DNA of 64,000 nucleotides. Source: Clytia hemisphaerica (Eukaryota > Cnidaria > Hydrozoa > Leptothecata > Clytiidae). A model generated the notes under the pieces. It made no database searches and had not been told where the DNA came from. It saw nothing but the letters and a program-made list of their open reading frames with translations. The stretch lies in assembly GCA_902728285.1 (NCBI GenBank), contig CACVBU010001128.1, positions 337,531 to 401,530 of the forward strand, given 5' to 3'. Positions 10,683 to 22,360 of the stretch are shown one piece after another (position 1 is the first letter of the stretch; every line of letters starts with the position of its first letter). Position numbers and translations under genes: made by a program.

Positions 10683-13600
10683 ATGGCAGAACTTAGCTGC
10701 AGCAGATCATTTCGATGGAATTTGTTGACGGAAAATCCTCTGTTTGATTGTAAAATGATGACAGTGCCATTGTTAATTTGGTTAGATCTGACAAATTGAT
10801 GTTTTTGAGTGTACTTTATAGTTTTGGTTTCTAATGAAGAATTGTATTCAGGTTTTCATGTTAGTAGATGCTGTTTTAGAGCTTTAAAGCTAACCTGTCT
10901 GCTAATCTATACACAATCATTAATCAGGATTCCAAGGGAGGGTCTATTGCCTATATACCTTTTGCTAGATGTGGTCTGGAAGCCTTTTGTTTCTTTCTAT
11001 TGTTGAGAGATTGAACTTACGTTGAAAAACTATTTTGTTTTGCTCACTTTTTGCCATCAACTGCTCAAACTTGAGACAGTTGGTCGAAACATGGGATTGT
11101 TGATATCTGGACTGTATTTTTACCTACTGTTAAATCACTTTGACAACAAATTTGTTTTGATACTTCCACCAAGTTTATCAACCACACTTCTTCTGTCATT
11201 CATATATCACAAAAATAGATATGTCTAGAAAAGCTGCCTCTGATAAAAGTAATTAACCATTAACATCATATTTTAATGTCTTGCGTTCTCAAGAGGCTTT
11301 TATATAACAGGCTGTGCGATGAGATGAATATATGTCAGCAAGAGCCTGGTTTCTATGATTTAGTTGATGTAAGTGGAGAAAAGTGCTATGAGCGGACTTG
11401 AATCAAATGACTTTGGAGGTTCGGTGAAATGGTGGCCTGATCCCATGTTTTGTCAGATAGTCCCAAGTTAGAGCAGTTGACAGGGATCATGTGATTAATT
11501 TTTGAACCAATCCCAAGAGGAGTATTTGGTAACGTGATCAAAAACTGAGCAAATCAATTTATAGTTATTTTTAACAAAGGAAAAAGTTTAAAAAAAGCTA
11601 CAGCAATAGGCTTCCTGACCAGGGTTTTTTATACGGACTATGATGTTATGTTAAATAATTAAAGACTCCAGCATCAAACAATGATACGAAAAAAATGTTT
11701 ACACACTTATAGTAATTACACATTAATGTGTCATTGTTTTCAAATTGGAGTTTTTTATTATGCAACATGACGTCACTTCTAGCAAAAGGTCTATCAATTG
11801 ATTGATTATTCATCGATTGGCTCCAAGATCATCGGTTGATCACAAAACCTGGAATTGCTTTGCATGCCAAGTGCAAAGCTATAATTCAAACCCATTGTTA
11901 TATTAGGCAAATCTTTAAAAGGTTTGTCTTTCTGAGCAAACATCACAAATGTAAAAAGAAAACCATTGGACATTTGAAATCAATATATTTTAGCTTTATC
12001 AAACAGAAAAAATATTAGTATTAGATAGCTATATAAAGATGTTTTAAGTGTTTTTACGAGGGATTATAAAAAAATATCCGGGTAGCGGCTGGGTGATGTT
12101 TAAAAAAATTTTTACCTGGCTGATTTCCTGAAACAAGACTACTTTTTTTTGCAGTCAAGATAAAGAGAAAAAAATCCAGTTTTTATCAACTTTCCAAATT
12201 GAAATTAGTGCTTGCTGACACTTTCATCACTCTAATTAGAATCATAATTTATTTCATAACAAAATTCCACGGTAGCTCATTCCAAACACAGATGGGTAGA
12301 TATAACATTGATATTTAAAGGGGAAGAGTTATCCTCCCAAGGCCGACCAAGGAAAACCTCTTTATTCCAATCAAAACCATTTCTTTAGTCTATTTGGGAA
12401 AAATGACGTGTTTGAGTTTTGTATGACAAAATCAGCAGCAAACGATATCATATTTGGTGGCAATGAAAAACTTATGGTATAATCCCCAATCCTGCACTGA
12501 TCTGAACTTTTGTATAATAAGTCTTTTCAAGGTGTTCACCAGCAGGGAATACCAAACTTTGTCTTTTTCATTTTTTCATAGTCATGAAAGTTATATATGT
12601 ATTATTATCTGGCTTTCCATGGATTATATAATTGATGTAACTTTATTTGTGTCCCCGTCATGCTAAAGTAAAAAAAACAACTACCCCTTGGTAAGAATCT
12701 TTTAACTTTACTTGAAAAAGACAAATAAGCTTAAAAAATTGTTGCTCTGAAAAAACGTGTCTTATTTTCATTTTGTTACACATCTTGTAGCATTTTATGT
12801 TTCCACCTTTTTATTTTAGTGTATATGCTAAGACGTACTCGAGCTACTGAAGGTGGATCATTGATTTGTGAATTGTGTAGCCGTTCTTCATATAAACAAT
12901 ATTCAATTGAGGTAGAAGTTTCTGCTGATTCAGCCACTGGTGGTAAACGATCAAACCAATGGAAAAGAGCAAGCACTGAGATAGCTAAGGTAAGCCTTTA
13001 TTTTTATGAGAGTCAGCTATTCTTTAGTATAACTGTTTTTCTAAGTATTTTCACCATTTTTGTTGCAGTTTTTCTCGTAAATTTGTCTCCTCTAATGTGA
13101 GGAAAAACATGAGTATTTTGGATAAAAATTAGGTTTGATGTTAAATTGTGGAAAACGAGGAACGAGAATATTTCTATGAATCTCTTTTGTGAAACAATGT
13201 ATTAAAGATCCACATATATCAAGTAGAATTAAAAAGGGGCACTGTTTAGATTTAGTCATACACACAATTTCTTTTGGCCCAGCATCTGGCCTTTCATTAG
13301 CATGTCTCTTCATGCCCCTTTGGCTTCTTGTTTCTACTAATAGAAGTGGTCTGGCACGTACTTTTTTCGGAACACGCTGTAATCGTTTTGGCCGATAAGG
13401 TATATATAGGTTAATCTCTTCTCCAGCATCTTAACTTTTGTATTTTGTTGAATGTATTGTTTTGAGAGTCATTGTTTTTTTATAGGTCTGCCGAAGTTGT
13501 TTCTTCGAGCAGAACAAAGATCAATCATCCAGTAAGACTGGATCCAAAACTCGTACGCGTCCACAATTTCACCGTTCTGAATGTGGGATCACTACCGGTC

Positions 13601-16600
13601 GTGCTTCCAAAGCATGGCATTTTGTACGCCGTGACCTAATCGTAAACAAAACTAAAGCTTTACTCAATAAACGATGCTTTGAAAATGAATTTTCAGACCG
13701 CTTCTTGAATGAAGAAACTGAAGTTGAGGAATCTTGCGACTCTGACACAAGTTATGAGAGTGATTCAGGAAGCATTGACGTTCTTCCTTTTCAATTAGCC
13801 AACAAAGGTTGGGTGACACCGGGGTCGTTAGTTCAAGTGAAACGCACTGATGCTCGGCAAGTCATAGCGTCTCCCTCACCTTTGCTAACAGAAGAGATTT
13901 CAGATGCTTTATTGCAGACTGAGCTTGCAATGACTCGAGATAATTCTCCTCAACCAATCAAATCTCCTGAATCAATCAAATCGCCCAGTGATACTTCGGC
14001 AGATGACACGATCCTGAATACACTCGTGGAATCTTTCGAAACACCATTGAGCATCGTAACCGTAGCGGAAGACACTGCAAACCCAGTAAAAACTCAACTA
14101 ACAAACACTATAATCGAAGATGGACTATTAGATTATTTTACCGATCGACCTGCTCGTGTGCGACGCATCAAACGGAAGCGAAGACGGACCATATCAAGAA
14201 GCGGTGTTATTAAGAAGAAAGTGAAGAAAGATACCTCGAAGCAATCAACTTATAACGGACTCTGCAAATTAGTCACCGTGTTGAATCACACGAAAGGAAA
14301 GTATGTTGATAATTCAAAAACATCAACTTTATTTGACACTCATGGTCTTGACTGGCGCAACAAGGATCTACCGTCTTATCTGAACATCAACACAAACCAA
14401 TATGTAGATTCAAAAGGAGGCTACCGACAGAAAAAGAAAAATGTTGATGCTTTTATGACTGATCAAAAAGCAAAGCCAGTCTTAAAGATCAAACGGAAAG
14501 TTAAAGCATTTTCTCCGACACCATCTCACATCCCTGAAAACACTGATCAAAATAACGTTATTGAGATTGAATCAGATTCTTCAGACAGTGTCCCGTTAAC
14601 AACTACTTTGAAAGAAGATGTATCTGATGTTCTACCGCAGATGATAGACCTGAACGATTCTATGCAATCAACTTCTCTTCAATTAAAACATTTGTTAGAC
14701 GAGAAACCTTCCGTACAAGTTAAGTTAGATGATATCTCAACTCAACTCGCTAGCTCTTTAAAAGAAAAAGAAGCTAAGAAAGCAGGTAAGGTTTAGGCTC
14801 AATTTACCTCAATATTCTTTCGAGTCAAAAGTAAAATCCCAAGGTCGCTTGCAAAAGTGCTCGCCAATTTTTTTTTTTCTCGAAAGTTTTCATTTTCCCT
14901 AATCTATTTTCTTTCAAATCGCAAAGCATAGAAGCACAATCAAAACTTTCCCTTAATATAAAGGGGACGTAAGTCACACACTTGAATATTTGAACTGAAT
15001 AATTTTTTTACTCTCTAGCAGTTGCAGCAACACAGAAGAAATTTGCATCGGTACAGTACGATTGTGAGATTTGTCAACAAAACTTAGCAAGAAAATCATA
15101 CAAAAGTTATTCCAAAGAAACTGCACCACTTATTTATCTCAAGGTAAGATACTTCTTCAACCCTCATCATTTTTATGAGAATCATTTTGCATATGTATAT
15201 AGTAAGTTCCCCAGTTAATGGCTAATCTACAGGCAAAGCAAACAAATCCTCTTAAGTACCCTTTTGGAGGCGGAAACAATTTACTCTAAATCCTCAAGTC
15301 GAACCTTAATTCCGATGTCCCTTTTTTGAGACTGACGGTATCTTTATTTGTATTTCAGTTGTTCAAAGGTAACAAAGACAAGCTTCGTATCTGTTCCAAC
15401 TGCAACCTGAGAAAAATGAACGAGAAATACAACAACGTACAATCGCGCAAACGACCTGCTGGACAGAACGAACAAGAGGTGAGATACAATCCAATCCTTT
15501 AAAATGACTTTCATGATAATACTTTAGGCGTACAAACTTTCGCGAGTACGAAAAATCGCGAAATTCACGACATTTACTTTCGCGAATTTAACGGAAAAAT
15601 ATTTTTCGCGAGCATAAACTTTCGCCAATCAAGACGTAAAATTGAGAATTTCCACATGAAAAAATGGCTTAGAGGGACAAATACTTCTTGGATTGGCTTG
15701 AAACATTTGTCCTTTGACTTATTAGTCTTTTAGCAGGCTAAAAAGTGCCATAAAAGTTACCTTTTATTCAAAGTTTGAAGTTTTATTCTATTTTGTCAAG
15801 AATTTTTTGCGAGCATAAACTTTTGGGAATGGCCCTTCCTAGAAGTTCTAAAGACATTTACTTTCGCGAAAAGGGCCAAAATTCGCGAAAATCGTGAAAG
15901 TTTTTGCTCGCGAAAGTTTGTACGTCTAAAGTCATAATATAATTTCCAATCTCCTGCAAATGGTGAACGTTTGACTTCAACTGTAAAAATATTTCTTTTG
16001 TATCTTTTCAGTCACCTGCTCCAAAAGTTTCTAAACAAACACCAATATTGGGAAAATCAAGTTCAAGCTCGTCGTCTATGAAAGGGCAGACGAAACAAGC
16101 CTCACCACAAGTATTCAAACTCAGTGACGCTGGTGCACAAGACATGAATGTTACTATCGTTAAAAGTCCAGATGCAGAACAGATGAAAAGGATTCAAAAC
16201 AGTAATGCTAAATATGTCATACTAAAAGCAACACCGACTGCTAATGGCAACATTGTTACCGGTGATTTAGACCAAGTGTTAAGTGAAATCCGTATCCAAG
16301 GAAAGAACTATAAGATTGATAAGGATTTCAAATTAAACGAACTTGTAAAAGAGAATGAGAACGCTGGTACTGTGACTGCAAACTCTAAAGATCTTTTAGT
16401 GAAGCAACTCCCAAACATTCTCAAACGAACGATAGGCCAACGCAACGGTGGTCCAACAACCTTTAAAATTGTTAACGTCATGCCTCCTGCTATGGTTGCC
16501 AACAACACGAACGTGCCCAAAGTACTTCCAAAAACAACAACACAGCAACACATCACATCATCTCTGCCATCTATTTCTCTACAAGTTCAAGAACAGATCC

Positions 16601-16713
16601 GAACCTCTCTGGCTAATAGTAAGAAACCGGGAACAAATTTAACCGGATTGACCAGCTCGCTTCCAACAACGGACCGTCAACCAATTCAAATGGTTAACCC
16701 GCCCCAAAAGTAA
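10683..16713 (+). CDS. unrecognised nuclear-type protein with twin CxxC modules
   Basis: Six exons join in phase: 10683-10749, 12820-12989, 13486-14785, 15022-15143 (or 15019), 15359-15478 and 16012-16713, giving about 826 residues. The first ATG sits in AAAATGGCA, a good start context. I see C39-x2-C42 ... C81-x2-C84 near the N terminus and C527-x2-C530 ... C565-x2-C568 later. Both modules have SYKxYS shortly after the first pair, so they look like one duplicated zinc-binding fold. Between them are an acidic serine-rich part (about 155-175), a very basic RRIKRKRRR stretch (about 300-325, likely nuclear localisation), and long low-complexity sequence. The C-terminal third is Ser/Thr/Asn-rich with SSSSSSS near its start. 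I infer a nuclear or chromatin-associated protein but recognise no family. A possible ATTAAA signal follows at 16889. Confidence 0.8.
10750..12819 (+). other. intron 1 of the CxxC-module gene
   Basis: The intron is bounded by GTAAAA (10750) and a long pyrimidine tract ending TTTTAG (12819). Frames inside lack exon-like boundaries. I see no clear transposon, only AT-rich sequence. Confidence 0.6.
15522..15931. mobile_element. MITE with TTTCGCGA motifs in intron 5
   Basis: Inverted ends of about 25 bases start CTTTAGGCGTACAAACTTTC and end with the near complement at 15931. The subterminal zones repeat TTTCGCGA and its complement. It lies in the intron before the last exon of the CxxC-module gene. 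No target duplication was assigned. Confidence 0.7.
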
Positions 16714-16931
16714 ACTACCTGCTTATCGGTAAGAAACGGCCAATGCCTATACAACCAATTGTTACACAGATCAAGACAAAAGATTGTTTCCTCAACAAAA
16801 ACTTCAAGCAAAGGAGATTCTAAAAAATGAAAAATGTTTTTTGTAAAGTATTTAATTATGATTTTAAAGAGTATTTTAATGGTCTTTTATTAAAAAAAGT
16901 TTAATATACAGTGTGCCCGGAAAAAAATATC

Positions 16932-17346
16932 ATACTGTATTACTTCTTTCAAACGCCCCCCCCCCCCTCGAATAAACGCCCCTCCCTAAGGCAGAAATTT
17001 AATATAAAGCCCCCCCCTCCCTCAAATGAACTCCTCCGCCCTAGGAGGAGCGTTTATTTGTAAGAGAGAGCTGTAAGGAAGAATCATTTGAAGGTAAACT
17101 TCGATGATATCTGTTGGTGATTGTATTCTTTCAGTATTCAAACTTGTTTGACCCATTTTAACATGTCTAAAATGACATATTTGAACTGAAAAATTTTAAT
17201 AAAAAGACAAAAAAGGTTCCCATTCACTTTATTATAGGGGCTTTGGTTAAAAATTACTTAATAAACGCCTCCTTCTTTTAAACGCTCCCCTCGAATAAAC
17301 GCCCTCCTCAAATCCAAAAAATTTGATATTCGAAGTAATACGGTAT
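16932..17346. mobile_element. MITE with GAATAAACGCCC repeats and C-runs
   Basis: ATACTGTATTACTTC at 16932 is inverted as GAAGTAATACGGTAT at 17346. Inside, AAACGCCCCC and CGAATAAACGCCC recur near both ends, with poly-C runs of up to 14. It is non-coding and lies just 3' of the CxxC-module gene. Confidence 0.6.
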
Positions 17347-18098
17347 TTTAATGAATTTTTATAACCTAATTACTCTATTTCCTATTCAAAATCTAAATTT
17401 AATCAGTCTTGGAGGAGTTCTGCTTTTTTCGGAAATATTACATAAATCAAAACTTGATAATTCTACCCAAACTTAAACAATGCCATTTTCCTTCAGTGTT
17501 AGAAAATTTTGTCAACCTCTTGTTGATTTTATGATTTTGTGTTCATTTTGTTGATTTTATGATTTTATGTTCATTTTGTTTTGGTTTTTATATTAACTAG
17601 AGAGATCACACACTTGTAACCAACGTTGGTCCTTGATCTACAAACTGAATGTCTTTTTTCGTCCATAGGCTGTTTTTGTATATGTCACGAAGGATATTTT
17701 TTGGAGATCTATTTTGCCTATCGTAACGAAAGTCTTACTTTCAATATTTTTACGGTATTTTTACCTGCTTTGCTTTGTAAAAAAGTCCAGAAATTTTATG
17801 TTGGATTATATTTCACGACTACTATTTATGATGCAAAGATCAGATGTAAATATGTATTCCCGTACTGTAACCGAAAAAAATTCTCGGGTAACTTAATGCA
17901 CGTCTCAAATTATTCAAAATCTACTTTTCGTTTTCGCCCCTAACTCCAGCCCTTAAACCATAACAAATTATACATTTTTGGAAGCGTATTTGAATATAGA
18001 ATGTTGGATTTGGTGTTACTTAATTTTTTTCTCAGCATAATTAGAGTTTTTTTAAGAAAACCTAATTATGACGTCATTATTGATGACGTTATAATTTA

Positions 18099-18363
18099 AA
18101 AAAGTTGAATATCTCAAGAACTAATGATCGAAACGTTATGAAATTTGGACCAATGATAAAACTCATCAAGAGGAGGAGAAATGTTTTTTAAAAAATTGAA
18201 AATTAGCTGATGTCGGCATTTCATTGCAAAAATTCGAATTTCTGCTGATGTCATCAATTTTGGGAAATACTTAAAACTTTTTTGAATCATCTCAATGTGC
18301 TCTATCACTGGTCCAAATTTCATAAAGTTTTGATTTATATTTCTTGAGATATTCAGCTTTTTG
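18099..18363. mobile_element. probable MITE with inverted arms
   Basis: The left arm from AAAGTTGAATATCTCAAGAA pairs with TTCTTGAGATATTCAGCTTT on the right. GAAATTTGGACCA and its complement pair further in. The repeat is diverged, so the boundaries are approximate. Confidence 0.5.
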
Positions 18364-18974
18364 TATATATGACATGTTAGCTCATTATTTGATCAATAAA
18401 TGTACACAGATTTTAAGCTCTCGCATTCTTTTTTACACCCCCTGACAGCTGACAATTAGAGGCTAGGCTAGACTTATACCTTTTCTCTTTTCTATTCCAA
18501 CAATAAAATGTTGACACATAATACACATTGACAGAAGTAATGCAATATTTTCCTCGGGTGAATTTTTAGTTTTTCTTCTTCTATTTCTTCATGTTCCCCA
18601 ATCTATGGAGTCTTCATATATAATATATACCACAAGAAAACTCATGAAACCCGCCAACTTAATTTTGAGCTTGGCAAATCCCCGGTGAACAATCATTTTT
18701 TTCTCTTTGATCCTTTATACGACCGTGTCTATACCCTGGACAGTCTGGGATAATTTTCTGAGGATAGAAAAAAACTATTTTCCCCCGAACATGTGACTTG
18801 TGCGCCACGTTGCACGGCCATCAATCACCTATGTAGAGCAGAACCGTTGTACGCCACGCAGCCAGTGCGGCACATCACATAGTGCCAGCAATACGACATA
18901 TTTCTCTATCTTTTTACGTACGTCGTGGGAACAACGCACCAAGTCCTGGGGCGTCCGGGGCAATAAGTTTCAAA

Positions 18975-19100
18975 ATGAATGTTAAAATCGCTGGGCATTT
19001 ATATAAACAAGAAATCCACGAATTGTCCGGGGTATTTATTAGCACGGTCATTCTTTTATTGGTTTCTTTTGTGTTTGTGGATTTCTTGCGTCATCGATGA
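18975..19100 (+). CDS. possible 41-residue membrane microprotein
   Basis: A short frame opens at an ATG in AAAATGAAT and ends with TGA at 19098-19100. The last half reads SGVFISTVILLLVSFVFVDF followed by LRHR: one hydrophobic segment of about 18 residues with a basic tail, as in tail-anchored small proteins. No family is recognised and there is no codon or conservation evidence, so chance is a real possibility. Confidence 0.25.
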   Translation: MNVKIAGHLYKQEIHELSGVFISTVILLLVSFVFVDFLRHR

Positions 19101-19511
19101 AGAGCTGAAATTAACATACATAAGATTTGAGTGTTTTGGCTCCACTGTGGTATGAAAATCCTTTGGAGGCACGTGGTGGCAAGGTGGTTTTTTTAGGTTG
19201 AAGTTTGAAAACTTCCGGTGTCAACATTAAATTTCTTATACATAACACGTCTTTTGCATCTTTTTCACACCTTGAAACGTCAACGGCTTATAATTAGCAA
19301 TCAAGTGGAAGAATCTGACTCTCACAGGAAAGTTTTAAGTCTCTTTTGGGAATTGGATGAGTGTTTTCGATAAGAAATGCAATAAAAATGCTTCGAAAAA
19401 TCATTTAATGAGGGAAGGAGAGTGAACAATAATATCATTATTGCGGACATATCTAGTACACGGGAAATCGGCAAAAACCTGCTACTTGTATATCCAGTAT
19501 ATCAGAAAATC

Positions 19512-20150
19512 CAACAATGTAAAAAATAATAGATAACCAACTCCTCTAGAGGACTTCTCCCAAGGAAACAACCATTGTTTTCCTATTGAAGAGCACTCCT
19601 AAAAAGCTCTGTGCAGTGCGTGTTATGCTTTAGCTTAGATTTTGACACACTTTTGACATCCACGAATTGATAGAAATTTGAATTGTTATTACTGCAAATT
19701 TTGGAATTGTTTTCAAAAGATAAGGTACCAATCTTTAGACAAATTGACTACGGATCGGCCTGATACCACTTAATTTCATGGATAATAAACGCTCAAAAAT
19801 GCTGTTATCTGAAAATATATGTGTGATTTGAAGCGATATCTCACGAATGAAAAGTGCATGAAGGTTGCCTGATACAAAATAAACAGATGAATGTTTATAG
19901 AACAATAATATCTAATTAAAAAATTCCTTCTGCGAGGCTGCCTATAGGAAAATACACTTTTTCTAACCCAAATTTTGGAAAAATATACATCACGTGATCG
20001 ATTCTGTCCAATAGAAGGTTGCAAATGAAGCAAGTTTTTATTTAATTGCACTTTTTACGATGCAAAATGTCATTAATATTTTTACAACCATAACACGGAT
20101 GTTTTTTGAGAATCAAGGCAAGTTGGTTATCTATTATTTTTACATCGTTG
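19512..20150. mobile_element. MITE with 30-base inverted ends
   Basis: CAACAATGTAAAAAATAATA at 19512 is matched by the complement of CAACGATGTAAAAATAATAG at 20150, and both continue GATAACCAACT. The interior is AT-rich and non-coding. No exact target duplication was found. Confidence 0.65.
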
Positions 20151-22360
20151 AAATATCCTTTAATAACAATTTTTTATTTAAAAACACTTGAGCAGCCAGC
20201 ACTGGTCTAAACACGGCCAGCACAGGTCAAACAAAGTACGAGCGACGCGCAAAACATTTTGAAAAAACAGTGACAATTTATTACTGAAACATTTGAAACA
20301 TGTTAGTATTTTTTTAGTTATGGGGGACACCTGAAGGGTTATTAGGTGTAGGTTGTGTTGTTTTTATTGTTTACCTTTTACACAATGAAACTTTACGAAA
20401 CTATTCTCCACTTTATTTTCCTTACAAAAAAGTATTTCACTTTCTTTGGTAGCTCAACATGTTAAGCAGATCATCCACCCTGTCCAAATCTCCCTAGATT
20501 TTGAAATGGCTATATCTTTGAAATTGAAAAATTGCAAGAAAAAATTCAAGCTGCATTAAGTGGTCAAGTTGTGGTCAAGTGGAGTGGTCGAGGCCCGGCA
20601 AAAGCGAAAGTATCACTCTATCTACACAACTTGGTCTACCATCATGAACAAATAGAAATCGGAACAAAATGGTCGGTAAAAAAATCCAAATTTTCGCTAT
20701 AAGTATAAGAAATTCGTCGGCATCCGCCCCTTTTTTTCGAGGAATTTTATAACGGAGATTTGCCGTCGTTTTGGGTTAGACTCCACTTTCCCGATCCGTA
20801 ACACCCATAACAATCAAAAGATTCATTCGACAATCAAATCAGTTTCTTTGCCACTGATTTATTGATTTGGAAATATAAATTCTCATCATCAAGTTTTGGT
20901 CCGTTTTTTTTACCCCCACTCTGGCTGAAAAAAAATCTACCGGGTCTGTGAGAAGGGGGTGTTATGGTTGCTGAGGGGACTTTTGGATGGATACATGCTA
21001 GGTACTAGCAAGTAGCTTTCGCTATGAATGCCCCGCCAACGCATTTCATAATCGAGAATGAACGTTTGAAGGCCGCATTCCACCAGATCGTTTCATTGGA
21101 ACGCCATCCAACAGATCCAAAAAGCGCACAGCTAGAAATTTCAACGTTGAGCGCTCATCTCGTTCCTTTGAAACCCTTATGCGCAGCACAATATCGAAAA
21201 TATTTTACACAAGAAAGAACAAACACAAAATCAATTAATTTTCTTCTCTCTGTTGGCTGTTAAAAAAAGAAACGAGGTGTACAGTTTGGCGCGTATTAAG
21301 CAGATATTCGACAAGAAAAATGGGATATCGAAAATTATTTAGTCGAGCTTCATGATATTCGACGAGGCGAAGCGAACATCATTAAAGCGAGTCGAATACC
21401 ATTAAAGCGAGACTGGCTGGCTGAAATTTTTCTGGCGAACAAGCCCACTACGTGAAGCAACAAAAGCCCCTGCGGGGAAACAACACTACGGTAAGATTCC
21501 ACCGATTCCACTGCAACTCTCTAGCACAAAAAAAAATATCTGCATTAAGTTTTGTTGAGCATCTTGTTCGTCTCTGCTCCCATCAAAATAATCCAAGTGG
21601 CTTCTTGGATCATTTTAACACTCTTGACGACACAGCTGAGAAGATTTTTGCAATTATTCTTTATCGAAGGTTAGGGTGGGTTCGATGCTTTTGGAGTTGA
21701 ATTTGAATATTACCCTTCCTCAAAGGACGGTAAGAAGCCGTGCTTGGATGTAGAGTGGAGGGACAGAAATCGACAATTTGGTGATCACACATTTGTTTCT
21801 GTTTTTTTTAACGAGACTGGAAGGTCTAATAGTATAAAATGCTAACCGTATTTTGCTGGCGTAGGCCAAACCTAAACGCCACGAATTAATGGCAAGAAGG
21901 AGGAGTCTTTTGATGGTCGTTCAGGTGCTGTTATGAAGGTTGGAGATAGGGATGAAATCATTTCAAAGGCTTCTCATTCTAAGGTGCTTTACCTTTTTGA
22001 TTTTTTGAATTTATGGAGAACAATAACAGAACGTCTTTTTGAATGCGAAAATATTTCAATACAAAGGAAGAAGATGAAAGTTCCAGCCCAGTCATGATTG
22101 ATTAATTCGCAGGTCAAATTAAAACAAATTCATTTTCACACGCCCTAGGATTATCTTGGCAGGTGATAAAGCAAAGTGAAAATATTATCGATATAAATTT
22201 CTTTCATTTATTCATATTTTAACAAATTCTTCTATTAGTGATAATTGAATCAAACCTATTCTACGTTTTTAGGCGCGATTTTGAGGAACTGTTAGTGTTA
22301 CTTAGATATATTTGCGTTCGAGGGATTCATTTTTCAAAACAAGATTAATAGGGGCAAAAC
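20151..22360. other. intergenic, protein-like scraps but no gene model
   Basis: AT-rich intergenic DNA. Between about 21455 and 22000 several short stretches read like protein, among them EFEYYPSSKDGKKPCLDVEW (about 21702-21761) and SFDGRSGAVMKVGDRDEIIS (about 21909-21968). They sit in different frames with stops between. They may be remnants of a decayed gene or exons I could not join. Confidence 0.35.
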
